From: Silene noctiflora
Lineage: Eukaryota; Streptophyta; Magnoliopsida; Caryophyllales; Caryophyllaceae
DNA: 35,862 bases
Assembly: GCA_009801015.1 (NCBI GenBank)
Contig: VHZZ01000041.1
Span: forward strand, 131,229 to 167,090
Reading direction: 5' to 3'
Shown: in pieces, positions 23,813 through 34,008 of the stretch
Numbering within the stretch: the stretch's first letter is position 1
Layout: every line of letters begins with the position of its first letter
Made by a program: the position numbers and the translations under genes
The notes under the pieces: generated by a model
What the model was told of the DNA's origin: nothing
The model's input: only the letters and a program-made list of their open reading frames with translations
Databases searched by the model: none

Positions 23813-25126
23813 GGAGTTTAATTGATTTGGAGAGATGATGATAAACCCTAATTTTGATTTTGATTGATTTGGGGGAAAAGGACGGAGGATGCAAGAGAGG
23901 GGAGAACCGGAGAAGTAACGGTTATGGGCTTTTTTAGAACTGTCGAGTTTTTTTTATACGGAGTATTTTGATACATACGATTATACGAGTAGTTGATAAT
24001 TGACCCGTACTTATAGCATACAATTCCGTATTTCCAATATTTTACAGTACAATAATATTAATGTTTTACGAGTATATAGCCACATAATCACATATAAATG
24101 TCGGAAAATTAAACTCGAAACATTTAGTGTAGTTAAACTCAAATTAAGCATTGACAGCAAGGCGTAAGCTTCATGGTACATATTCAATGTAAAAAAAAAG
24201 CAGTCAAACTAGAAAAATATCCGTTTCGATTCTGGAGTAATTAGAACGATTTCAAATGATAGTGTAACTGGATTGAAAAAACTTCCAAAAAAAATGCATT
24301 GCAGCAAATCCAGACCGACAATGTTCCTTCATATTCGATTTCATTCTCTTAATAACTGTAAGAATGTAAAATCACTGTTGTGAATTGATCTCAAGTCGTG
24401 GAGTATAAACCAAACACCTCCAAGCCGGGTAAATTGTAACGAAATGTGACACGAGGGTTGACACGAGGCACGGTCAAACCCGACCTCACTCCCATCTCTA
24501 TATTTGGGTTTGCACAGGCGAAGATGCATTATTTCGAGTTTGGTTTACTTAGATGTGTTGTTATCAATATATTTGGGTTTGCACAGGCGAGGATGCATTA
24601 TTTCGAGTTTGGTTTACTTAGATGTGTTGTTATCAAATTGTTTAGGAATATGGCCTGGCCAGTAGCCCAGTATGCCGACGATAAACATCCGTGTTGGACA
24701 AATGGGTTGGAACGAAATGTTACCGCCTCCAAATGTGATCAAGTTATTCTAGACGTTGAGGCGTCTATTAATGTGCTCTTTTACTCTTCTAACTCGAAAA
24801 CGCGATCTTCTAAAATATGATCACCATATCTCATTGTTTCGGGATATAAATATGAAAAACGGATGCAGTCCGAATACAGAATCAATAAGGAAACGACGCA
24901 GGATTTGGTACATTGATTCACAAAAAAGAAGAAAAAAAGAGCTGGTACATTAAGGAGTTAATGGGAGTAATCGGACCAAGAAAAGCTTGCAAAACAAGAA
25001 GCAAACGGGACCGTATAAGAATACATAAAAAATCTAAAATCACAACATATTTACAATGGTAGAATATGGCATACAGGATAAATACCTAGTAAGCTAGTTT
25101 CGAGTAGAACGCGTCTAACACAGTCC
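23813..25126. other. Intergenic region: PRP17 promoter side / DUF760 3' side
   Basis: PRP17's leader is probably within about 23813-23935. Beyond that the sequence is AT-rich with no gene. It contains the motif TACGGAGT (23957-23964) and a 69-bp tandem duplication (24499-24636). The DUF760 3' untranslated region should occupy roughly 25000-25126. No exon or RNA gene is supported. Confidence 0.6.
24499..24636 (+). repeat. Near-perfect 69-bp tandem duplication
   Basis: The unit TATATTTGGGTTTGCACAGG...GTTGTTATCAA occupies 24499-24567 and 24568-24636. The copies differ by a single A/G within the body (GAAGATGC versus GAGGATGC). The unit is 23 codons long, so it creates a repeated peptide in a chance open frame at 24446-24820. 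Recent origin is inferred from the low divergence. Confidence 0.92.
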
Positions 25127-28100
25127 TTAACTGAGTGCAAACTGGCATCTTGTTTCAACATAGCTCTCAACATCCCACAAGAAGGAACCAAATGTGACCG
25201 CCTCCAAAACAAGCCTCTTCAAACCGGTAAACCCGATCTTAATGAGTTCATCCCTAGACGAATCAATAGTACCCTGACGTGTAAGCACTACCTCGGGTTT
25301 CCCAAACAATGCTTCGGTGTGCTTTTCAATGATTGTGATCGCTTCCTTTGATCGAATTGTGGCATATCTTGCAAGAGTTTCAGAATCGAATCCCATCACA
25401 TAGCTTCTTAGACGAGATGGTTTTAGATCAGACCCAAACCCTCCTGGGCTAACACCACCAGCCCATGTAGAAACCTCGGGGTGTGACTGTGGGCCAACAT
25501 CTTCTACCACACTTTGTTCAATAACTTCATTTTCTCTCTCGGATGCCCGTTCAGAAAGTACCTTCATGGCCTTCTCGAGTTGAAACCTCTGATCAACACG
25601 CTTGAGGAAGTAACCATACATTACTGAAGCAGCATACACTTGTCCAACCCGAAGCTTGCTGATTTGTGCTATTGAAGTCGAATCTTCCATCCGATTTCCG
25701 AGAATAAGAGCAAGATGGTTTTCGATCATTTCATACGACTCCGGAGAGTGAACCTGTGCTAGATTCCCATCCACATTAGGCCATACGTCGACACGGCCAG
25801 TTGGATGAGTTGAAGGTGAAGTGATGGAAGGGACTAAAGAAATATTTGCAGACATGAACTTCTGCACAACTAATGTGTACAAGATTTCTTCCAATGCTTT
25901 TCTCCTTTCATTGGCTTTAACCTCTGCAATCCTCCTGATAGCAGAATTAAAACATCAGAAACATCCTACAACAAATAAGTACTCACTCTTTTCATTTAGA
26001 CCCAACAAACATATGACATCAGTTTAAGAGTGGGACAGGGAGGGTATTTAGGTCAAATAGAGGGAGCGAATGGGGTTGGACTGGTGGACAGTGAGACTCA
26101 CAAACTTTTAGAGGGTATATTTGTACTTTTGTAAGTCAATTTAGCATGAAGTAAAACTGTACTCCGTATTAAATTGGTTTGAATAATACTACCTCAAGTA
26201 CCCATGTCTGACACTTGGGATTGGGATTCCCACATATATATGACCCTTGCTTACCTCATTTTAGACCAAATACACGAGAATTTTTCATAAAACAACCAAG
26301 TTCGACATTAGGACGCACTACCCATGTAGGATACTTCTAGTTGAGTTGAGTAACATAGTGTAAAACGAAGAGACTGATTCCGTATAATCCATGACGAAAG
26401 TTATTTTGGGTATTTTAGTTTAACAAAACACTAACCTGTATAGCACTAACTCAGTGCCAGAAGGAGATTGGTCTTCCTTATTTTTTTCAGCTTCAAGGTC
26501 AGTCTGCAACTGCTCAAGCTGCTGGTCTACGGCAGCAGGTAAGAGATGTGGGTGGCTCGCCAAAATCTGAGACAAGAATTGTCCAACTGGCGACTCCAGC
26601 TGAAGGGGTGCAATTGGTGCTTCAGAGTCGGAAGATGATGCCCTAACCATGAAGCTCTTCCTGCTCCGTAGAGGCACCCTTCCAACCGCAAACTTTGCAT
26701 GAAATGGAGAGACCGACTACATATCGTCAAAAACAGAGAAAAAAAGTTAGTTTCATGGGCCTAAGTCCAGGGTAGCTAAATACAGCTAAAAGTTCAAATG
26801 GAAACCAAAAATAAACTCAAATAGGATAATCTCCACCCATTTCCTCCAGATACTTCATTTCATGACAAAATTTTAGTCATGTCCGACTCAGAGTCGCATT
26901 TGACATTTGTAGCCAAGACTCAGTAGCCACTAGCCAGTACTGTAGGCTGAGATGTAGTACACTCCTAAAGGCCACAACATATAACCCATCCCCAACTAGC
27001 CAAATTTACACTCTACTCAGCATGCAAAGGATCAACATCTATGTTCTAAGTAAGTTACAGGTCCACAACGTAGATCAATTAAATGAGGCAGATGAAGATT
27101 AATAACTGTGCTTCCTGATAAAGAAGATCATTTCAAGATCCCCTGTTCACCACTTAAAATGCAAAATCCGGCACCACCAGGCAGTGGCGTTTCCAATGGG
27201 GGTTCATGGGGTTCAATTGAACCCCCATTGGAAAATATATGTAAAATATATGTCAAGTAATATGCATTTGAAGTAACTTGGTCTGGTGGTTAGAAACAAG
27301 TAGTTTATTCCGAAGGTTGGGGGTTCGATTACCCCCTGCATGCATTTTTTTCCATTTTTCTCTCTTATTTGTTCTTTTTCATATTTTTGCACTATTCATT
27401 TCATTTTATTATCCGCTTCCTATAAATGTATAAAACTATTTTCTTCCTTTTTAATTGATTTAAGAAAATAAGTTATGATGCTATTATTCATTGATAATAA
27501 TCTACTACCATCTTCATTACAAAACATTGTTCATATTTTTTTTAACTCAAGTCATCAAATAGATATTTTATCACTTTTAACATTGTCTTTTATGAACGTA
27601 ATAGAAATTTTTATTTTGTTAAAAGTGAAATATAAATATTTCGTGGAAAAAGTACACGTCAAAACTCGAACCCCCATTATTGGAGTCCTAGAAACGCCAC
27701 TGCCACCAGGTCCTCAAGTCAAATAAAATAAAAAGCTGATCACCAACATACATGGAAGCTACTAACATCTATAATTTGCTTAAGAACATTATAGTCTGAC
27801 TTCTACAGGCTCACAGGACGGTTTTCCTCCTTCCAAACAATCAGAAGCTGGCTACAGCACATGACTGAGCAATAGTTCTAAAGTCCGATAACTACGAGTA
27901 ATATTGTGTGAAACATCCCAAACAAAGAGATTTCCATTCAGATTTTCTCAAAATTAAGCTTTACATCAGTTCCCTTTAGTCCCACACTCCCACATACAGT
28001 TGTCCATCAACAAAACTGCTCAACATATATGATGACATTTAATCAGTCAAAGCTGAACTATAATAACTTATTCCCGAGCTCATGTAAATGAAGGGGAAAT

Positions 28101-28751
28101 ATTACATCTATTTGAATTTCACCAAATCTCAGAATTCCCCCATAAGATAATTAAATCTCTTCCTAAGCGCAAGAACCATGCAAGTTTCTGGCTAAAATTC
28201 TTTTTTCATTTACATTTCACCTCCCTCGCAATCACCAACTAACAAACACGCTTCCAAAAAGGTGAAAATACTCGGCACCCCTCACAAAATTTCCGACCAA
28301 AACTCCCAAAACGCTAAATTCTCACCAAACTCAACCCCAAAATCTCACAAATACAATCTCGAACAGGACATTTTGACAAACAGGCTCTGGATAATACATT
28401 TTTCACTTCCAACAAAGCTTAACACAACTCAAAATTCATTATCTTCGAATTAAAATGAAATAAACAAAAATGGCAAATTCTTACTTATTAAGAAGTTCAT
28501 CGAGCATCAATTCAACACAATCACATACTCATTCATTCATATACAAAGCTAAAACTACATAGATCTAACAACAATAAAATCAAACAAAACAAAAACCTAG
28601 AAAAGTTAAGAAAACACACCTTAGATAAGCGATAATTAGCACTTAATCGAACCAAATTGTTACCATTACAAACTGAAATTGAAGGTCTTGATGCAAATTT
28701 GTTCGAACTTGCGATACTAATTGGCAATCTAAGCATAGCTGTGGCCTCCAT
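25127..28751 (-). CDS. Chloroplast DUF760 protein, UV-B-induced At3g17800-like (3 coding exons)
   Basis: Member of the plant DUF760 family (UV-B-induced protein At3g17800, also labelled UVB31 or 'seed maturation-like'). Its biochemical role is not established and it is thought to act in plastids. Coding exons: 28751-28620, 26716-26436, 25934-25127; GT-AG introns, continuous phase, 406 aa (At3g17800 is of similar length). Residues 1 to about 70 are Ser/Arg-rich with few acidic residues and end in VRASSS, typical of a chloroplast transit peptide with cleavage near Ala70. Conserved blocks: LQLESPVGQFLSQIL (about 83-97), VLYRRIAEVKANERRKALEE (about 135-154), KLRVGQVYAASVMYGYFLKR, KPSRLRSYVMGF and C-terminal LVLEAVTFGSFLWDVES. 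The start is the first ATG before the transit peptide. Intron 1 (1.9 kb) contains a hAT element. Family identity is sure; function is not. Confidence 0.94.
25978..26052. repeat. Possible Stowaway MITE remnant in DUF760 intron 2
   Basis: The right end AGAGTGGGACAGGGAGGGTA (about 26028-26047) reads in reverse as TACCCTCCCTGTCCCACTCT, a recognisable Stowaway terminus. The left end has only TACTCACTCTTTTC (about 25980), as if the CCTCCGTCC part were deleted. The arrangement is suggestive but the left terminus is broken and no TA duplication can be shown. It lies in the 501-bp intron 2 (25935-26435). Confidence 0.35.
27182..27702. mobile_element. Non-autonomous hAT element, intact ends and 8-bp TSD, in DUF760 intron 1
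   Basis: The ends are CAGTGGCGTTTC (from 27182) and GAAACGCCACTG (to 27702), a perfect 12-bp terminal inverted repeat of the hAT type. A further inverted match follows inside (AATGGGGGTTC at the left, GAACCCCCATT at the right). The flanks are CCACCAGG at 27174-27181 and CCACCAGG at 27703-27710, a perfect 8-bp target duplication as hAT transposases make. The 521-bp interior is AT-rich with no transposase frame, so it must have been moved in trans. It carries tRNA-like A and B boxes at 27279-27333. It is wholly intronic. Confidence 0.93.
27279..27333 (+). repeat. tRNA-like A/B boxes inside the hAT element
   Basis: TGGTCTGGTGG at 27279-27289 matches the A box with one mismatch. GGTTCGATTACC at 27322-27333 is B-box-like, 43 bp downstream as in tRNA genes. 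A 5-bp GGGGG/CCCCC T-arm-like stem surrounds TTCGATTA. The intervening TTTATTCCG is shared with the similar segment at 1429-1500. It looks like a tRNA-derived SINE head captured by, or ancestral to, the hAT MITE. No full cloverleaf can be drawn. Confidence 0.45.
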
Positions 28752-29690
28752 CGCAATCTAACACACAAATTCGTAAGATTTTATCATCAACAATTTACCC
28801 AATTTGAAAATGAGAGAATTAATCGAAAAAAAATGAGAATATTGAGCAGTATACCTGAGAAGATGAAGAATCGAATTCGGAAAACCCTAATTCCCAAATG
28901 AAAATAATTGAATGAAACGCGTTGAAGAGAAGAAAGGCAAATTGAGTTAATTATTTACGAAGGAATTTTCTTTTTCTTTTTTCTTTTTGTTGAGTTGAAA
29001 TGAAGTGGAAATAGCAAATGATGAGGATATGAGATGTTAAAGGTAAATAACAATATTTTAATATGGTGTTAAGATGCATGAAAATACAGTTATGTCCTTG
29101 GAGTTGGTATGGCGTAGACAGTGTTGTGGTGTGTACTACACATTTCAAATGGGTCCAATTGGGTTGGGTCTAAGTGGGTCAATTTCGAGTTTACGATTGT
29201 TGGGGTCGAACTAGTTACTTCGAGTTCGGTCATTTTCAGGTTAACTATAATTAATTTACGAAATTTAAATTTATTTTCTTTTATTCATTACAGTACTTTT
29301 TGTACAAAATTTTTCATTTGTTTACCCTTGACTAAAAAAACATCAAACCTAATTCTCTTAACCTTCTCTCTATTATTAAATCCTTAATTTCCTTCAACCT
29401 TGTTCAAAATCTTCAATTATGAATGATTATTCGAGTATAGAACAAGTATTTAATTCATTAATTCATTGTTAATAACCAAATTGACTATTGCCTGGAGTAT
29501 TTGTTATTAAAAAGTTCTGACTTGACCTAATCTGTCAGTACGACCGCCTCAAAGTTCATATTACTGTTTATAGCCTATGAGTATATTGTTAATACGAAGT
29601 AATCACTTTCACAAACCTTTATCTTTCTAAGGAATGCCAAATTTCACAACAACGTGGCATTGTATTCTTGTTCAATCTCATTAATGGAAA
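28752..29690. other. Non-coding region upstream of the DUF760 gene
   Basis: The DUF760 leader and promoter should lie within about 28752-29000 on the minus strand. From 29150 the sequence has GGGTTGGGTC / GAGTTCGGTC words typical of degenerate plant repeats, also seen at 30300-30360. No exon or RNA gene is visible. Confidence 0.55.
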
Positions 29691-29694
29691 CTAA

Positions 29695-29983
29695 GGGTGT
29701 GTTTGGATAGAAAAAGTGGAGGGAAAGGGAGGGGAGAGGGAAGGACGGAAGAGAAGGGAAGGGGAGGGCTAATGGGATTTAGGTGTTTGGATACAATTTC
29801 CTTCCAAATCTTGCCTCTTGTGGAGAGATTTTGATTTGCCTTTGAGGAGGGGAAATAGATCCCTCCAAATCTCTCCCCCTCCATTTCCCTCCACCCTTTA
29901 TTTGCTATCCAAACAAGAGATTTTATATCCCCTACTCTTCCTCCCTTTCTTTTCCCTCCAAACCCCTCAATCCAAACACACTC
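29695..29983. mobile_element. PIF/Tourist-like MITE
   Basis: Left end GGGTGTGTTTGGA and right end TCCAAACACACTC form a 13-bp terminal inverted repeat with one mismatch. The left flank is TAA and the right flank TAG, an imperfect version of the 3-bp TWA duplication of PIF/Harbinger MITEs. The 289-bp interior is a purine-rich then pyrimidine-rich sequence (GGGAGGG... / ...CCCTCC) that can fold back on itself. No coding capacity. A 3-bp duplication with one mismatch is weak support, so a hAT origin is not excluded. Confidence 0.6.
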
Positions 29984-30662
29984 TAGGTTTGTTGAGGGTG
30001 TTCTATTTGATCGACAAGATGCAACATTTTTCACATTGAATTAGGTCGAATGGGAAAACGTAAATCAAGTCACTACGTTTATCAATGTACTATATGTATT
30101 TGTAAAAATAATTTATCAATGTAGTACATGTGAAATTAGAGAGAATACATTAGAGAGAAATTTGAGAGAGGATGAGAGGGGGAAATGAAAAGGGTATAAT
30201 TGTCAACAGTGTACTGCGAGGAGTAAAATTTACTGCGAAAATCAGCACACAATTTATTTATGGATAATAATCAGTTTGCAACAATCAACATTCGGGATCT
30301 TGAGTTCGGGTGTCGGGTTGGGTCATTCGGTTCGGATAAATTTTGCCAGATCTAGGTATACCCCGAGTCACGACCTAAATAATAGCTGAAACCTAGTTCA
30401 ATTTGAATCGAAAGTTTAATATACCTGGACTTGAAACATTACCGAACGAAAAACCATATTAATTTACTCAAACGGGAGCGTATTTTGTCACGAGAATAAA
30501 TTCCCACTTTAGGAGTTACCAAATTTATTGAATAAAGCTTATTGTATTTGGGTTAAAAATTTTAATGAATGAAGTTATTTTATATTACCACTCGAATCTC
30601 ATGTGAGTTAATTTTGCCTGATTGGATTCGTACTCAACTCGAAATAAGACAAATCGATTACG

Positions 30663-30760
30663 GTGGCCAATCGAAATGAACGCGAGGGAATTAAACCGAA
30701 GTCGAAACTAAAGTGGTCAATCAAAATAAACGCGACAGAATAAAACTATGTCGAACTATG
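30663..30760 (+). repeat. Diverged ~50-bp tandem repeat
   Basis: GTGGCCAATCGAAATGAACG (30663) and GTGGTCAATCAAAATAAACG (30713) start two adjacent units that stay alignable through GTCGAA. The copies differ at about a fifth of sites plus small gaps. The surrounding 30000-31300 stretch is otherwise AT-rich with no recognised gene. Confidence 0.5.
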
Positions 30761-31343
30761 GTCAACTTTAGAAAAATCAAACCCGTTTAACTCAAGCTGA
30801 AACTGAACCAAAGGATTTGTTTGATAGGTCTTAGGTTAGACATATATAATAGTGTACAAGTTGGAAGGGGTATTTAAGTGATTTCACAAGTGGGGATATG
30901 AGGGTAGAGGAAGAGCGTATTTGGATGACTCTGGAAGTGATACGTCGTCGTCGGCTTCATTGGTTAAGTGAAGATGGGACGTTGGATTTGTGTTCTTGTG
31001 GCGCATATTTCAGCATCGGACTTGGGACTCTTCTCTGTGGCCTTCCTTTACTTACGTGTAACCTATTCACTTGTGCACTCGTGCTTTTTAGTTGCGTCCG
31101 ATATCCGTATGACACGGTTTTATCATAAAATTATTTTAGGATCATATAGAGTAACATTAATTAATGCCCTATTTGCTAAAAGAATAGGTCAAACTCTCAT
31201 TTTTTCCGTCTAAATCATATTTCCTAAAATGAAGCTTAGTATTTTTAGCATATATTATAGGTATGGTGAGTATGGATGACACAATCTTTAAATGTAATAT
31301 TTAAAACATTCCATATTTTACATTCTGCATAAATTTATCTTCA

Positions 31344-31668
31344 TCTATATAATAAAAAAAAGTTATATACTTTTTTTAAATAATTGTACAATGAAAATTT
31401 ATTGACTTTTAATGATAAGAAGTTGTACAAAAAATGTTAATAGTAAAAAAAAAATCTAAAAATAATATCATTAATTTCTCGATAAAAAGAAACTTTTATT
31501 AAAATATTCATTTCATAACTTTTCCAATTTTAATTTTATTGCTCAAAACAAAAGACAATGATGAGAAACATAAAAAATATGCGAATTGTCAATTTAAAAT
31601 CCATAAATAATACGGAGTATAAAATTTTATAAGTACCGTGCATATATATTGCACGGGATCTAAACTAG
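31344..31668 (+). mobile_element. Short non-autonomous Helitron
   Basis: The 3' end has the hairpin CCGTGCA-TATATAT-TGCACGG, followed 12 nt later by the terminal CTAG (31665-31668), the standard Helitron tail. The 5' end begins TCTATATAATA at 31344 after an A, as in plant Helitrons. The base after CTAG is A rather than the expected T, so the right flank has mutated or the end is slightly misplaced. About 325 bp, no Rep/helicase coding. Confidence 0.7.
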
Positions 31669-32402
31669 ACTATATATAACTAGTTAGTGGTTGGTTAATT
31701 CTCCCTTAATATCTAAAGTAATCGTAATTCTTTTTATTTTAGTGGTTGGTCTGTTATTGTATGGCTTGATGTTTAACATAAACAATAGGTTAATCTTGTG
31801 AGCGATTTAAAGAATAATTTTTTTGAAATCTCGAGAAAATAGTGGCTGAAGTTAAATATTCTACAAATCTCTTGAAAATCAATTAGTTTCGGACGAGTCA
31901 TCAAGAATTAGATTGAGTTGACCTAGAAAGCGTAGGAGTTTGCCTTCGGGCATTATTTTCTCTTGAGGTAGATATACCGTCTTAAAATTAAAACAGGTCT
32001 AATAATATCACACTTGCATAAATAGAATAAGTTATTTGTTAATATTTTTAATTTTGTCTTACTTATATCATTCTCCTCTTAGAAATTATCAAATTAATGC
32101 TTGAAAATTAAAGAGCTTATTCTCTTAAATTAATGGCTCTAACGTACCCGATAAAAATGAATGGCGAAATCGATCTTTGTACATTATTACACGTGGCATT
32201 ATAAATTTTTTTGCTGATTTTTAGTGATTTATGTTTATTTGAAATCGAAGTCGCAATCTTACATAAATCCCATGGACATGGTACATTGGTACGTATGAAT
32301 TAGTCCTTGTTTCCTTGATAGCTATTGACTTGTAAAAAAATGGATTCTTTGTTTGGTTACCTATATTTATGATTTATTTGTTCTTTTAGGTTATACTACA
32401 AT

Positions 32403-33108
32403 TCCTTTACTACTAAAAGATTAACAAAGCTCAATTTTTCCTGCCTAAATTTTGGGCCTAATTCAGGTTCTAGTATTCTACTAACTAAGGCTCTGTTTGG
32501 TAAAACTACCTGAAAAGGTAGCTGAAACCTGAAAAGGTAGCTGGAAACTGAAAAGGTAACTGAAACCTGAAAAGGTAACTGATAAGGTAGCTGATTATAT
32601 AAAAAAATGTTTGGCAAACTAACTGAAAAGTTAACTGATTTTGATGAAATAACGTAAAAGGATATGACAATTATTTAATAGTATAGATTAAAGGGGTGAA
32701 AAGGGAAAAATCAAATCAAATCAGGTACCTGAAATCTCAAATGCTACTCTAGGTAGCATTTCATTTCAGGTAGCTTATTTGGTTAAATAAGCTACTTGCC
32801 AAACGCTGACAAACAAATAAGGTATCTGAAATTTTGGTCAAATAAGCTACTTTGACCAAATCAGGTACCTGAAATGCCTTGCCAAACAGAGCCTAATACT
32901 ATCCTCTAATTAACTAGTCCCTACTATTTAATTTCTACCTTTAGACAATATTATCCCTAATTAATTATACACCATAAATACTTACTCCTATATTATAATT
33001 TGTACATAAATAAAAATGTAATATTCATAGTCACAATCTTTACCAAAAATAAATGTTAAATAACTTAAAAATTAGAAAATAACATACAAACGTCTATTTG
33101 TTAAACAA
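32403..33108 (+). mobile_element. Helitron-like copy with 5' end only, split by a MITE
   Basis: TCCTTTACTACTAAAAGATT from 32403 aligns with the 5' end of the intact Helitron at 33109 (TCCCCTATATACTAAAAGAT). The similarity resumes after the MITE (32489-32893): CTAATTAATTAT, ACATAAATAA and ACAATATTAT match the interior of the 33109 copy. No 3' hairpin/CTAG lies before 33109, so this copy has lost its tail or another copy inserted there. The end given is simply where the next Helitron starts. Confidence 0.45.
32489..32893. mobile_element. Tourist/PIF-Harbinger MITE with perfect TAA duplication
   Basis: The ends are GGCTCTGTTTGG (from 32489) and CCAAACAGAGCC (to 32893), a perfect 12-bp terminal inverted repeat. 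Immediate flanks are TAA (32486-32488) and TAA (32894-32896), the 3-bp duplication of PIF/Harbinger elements. The left third holds about five tandem copies of a GGTAGCTGAAACCTGAAAA-type unit (about 32506-32592). Similar CAGGTACCTGAAAT words occur near the right end. No coding capacity. It sits inside Helitron-like sequence. Confidence 0.85.
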
Positions 33109-33443
33109 TCCCCTATATACTAAAAGATTAATACATCTCTAAATTTTTCCGTTCAAATTTCCCACCCAAGTGATATTCTGCTAGACAATATTTATTTCCT
33201 AATTAGTTAATGTTGACTATCTATATTTACAATTAAACAATATTTATGTCCTAATTAATTTTATAACATCAATCAGTGTTTAACTTTTACATAAATAAGG
33301 CTAATAAAATATCTCCTTGGAATTATATTTGCAAATTTTTTACCCTTTTCAAAATGGAGGTAAATAACATTAGTTTGATTAATTGTAAAATTCTCAAATA
33401 TTTGTATCTAAAATACCGTGCATTTGCACGGGAACTATACTAG
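33109..33443 (+). mobile_element. Intact-looking non-autonomous Helitron
   Basis: Starts TCCCCTATATACTAAAAG at 33109 after an A. Ends with the hairpin CCGTGCA-TT-TGCACGG, then GAACTATACTAG, with CTAG at 33440-33443 and T next. A-to-T insertion, 5'-TC, the 3' hairpin about 12 nt from the end and terminal CTAG together meet the Helitron definition. 335 bp, AT-rich, no coding capacity. Confidence 0.85.
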
Positions 33444-33565
33444 TATATGAATCAAAAGCTAACTATTTTTTTTATATGACACATTGGCATCTTCTCAGCA
33501 TTAAAACCTGACATTTTATATGAATAACTATTTTTTGACAAGTTAATAAAATTGTTTTTTGGGAA

Positions 33566-33748
33566 TCCCCTCTATACTACATAAAAATTCTCGCTCAATG
33601 TTATTCTCACTAATTCTTTCTGACTAATCTGATGGATAAGAGAATACCGTACAGTCGTCAATTAATATTGTAGTCAATATTTCTCACAATTCATCAAACA
33701 TATTTCTCTCTCTACAAATACCGTACTATAGTACGAGATCTATACTAG
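33566..33748 (+). mobile_element. Very short non-autonomous Helitron
   Basis: Begins TCCCCTCTATACTACATAAA at 33566 after an A. Ends with the hairpin CGTAC-TATA-GTACG, then AGATCTATACTAG, CTAG at 33745-33748 and T next. Only 183 bp. The ends match the copy at 33109 in style, but the interior differs, so it belongs to a related subfamily. Confidence 0.75.
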
Positions 33749-33898
33749 TTATTCTATTACTTCGTGTTTTATCGAGTTTTTAAGAGTGGTTTATATTATC
33801 GTATCATAAGTAATGTACTCCGATCCTCCGTTCAAAAAAAGAGTTTAACTAAAAAAAACACAAATTCTTGTGTAAAAATACTAAGTAATAAGTATATT

Positions 33899-34008
33899 AC
33901 AAATTCTCATTTGTGACGAGATGTGAGGTAAAATGGTAAGTGGAAGGGTAAATGAGGAGGCCCTCTGAAAGTTCTCTTTAAATAGACCGTCACAAGTAAG
34001 ACTCTTTG
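33899..34008. mobile_element. 110-bp MITE with 10-bp target duplication (Mutator-like?)
   Basis: The flanks TAAGTATATT at 33889-33898 and TAAGTATATT at 34009-34018 are identical. Inside them, ACAAATTCTCATTTGTGACG (from 33899) pairs with the inverted CGTCACAAGTAAGACTCTTTG (to 34008) as imperfect terminal inverted repeats. A 9-10-bp duplication fits Mutator-like elements. The AT-rich duplication could in part be chance, but its match with both inverted-repeat boundaries is exact. Confidence 0.65.

Noticed and set aside
24446..24820. 124-codon open frame containing a repeated 23-residue block
   Set aside because: The repeat is explained by the 69-bp DNA duplication, and the rest resembles no protein.
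30898..31213. Two overlapping open frames of 76 and 81 codons
   Set aside because: No family resemblance, no supporting splice sites, and located in repeat-rich sequence.
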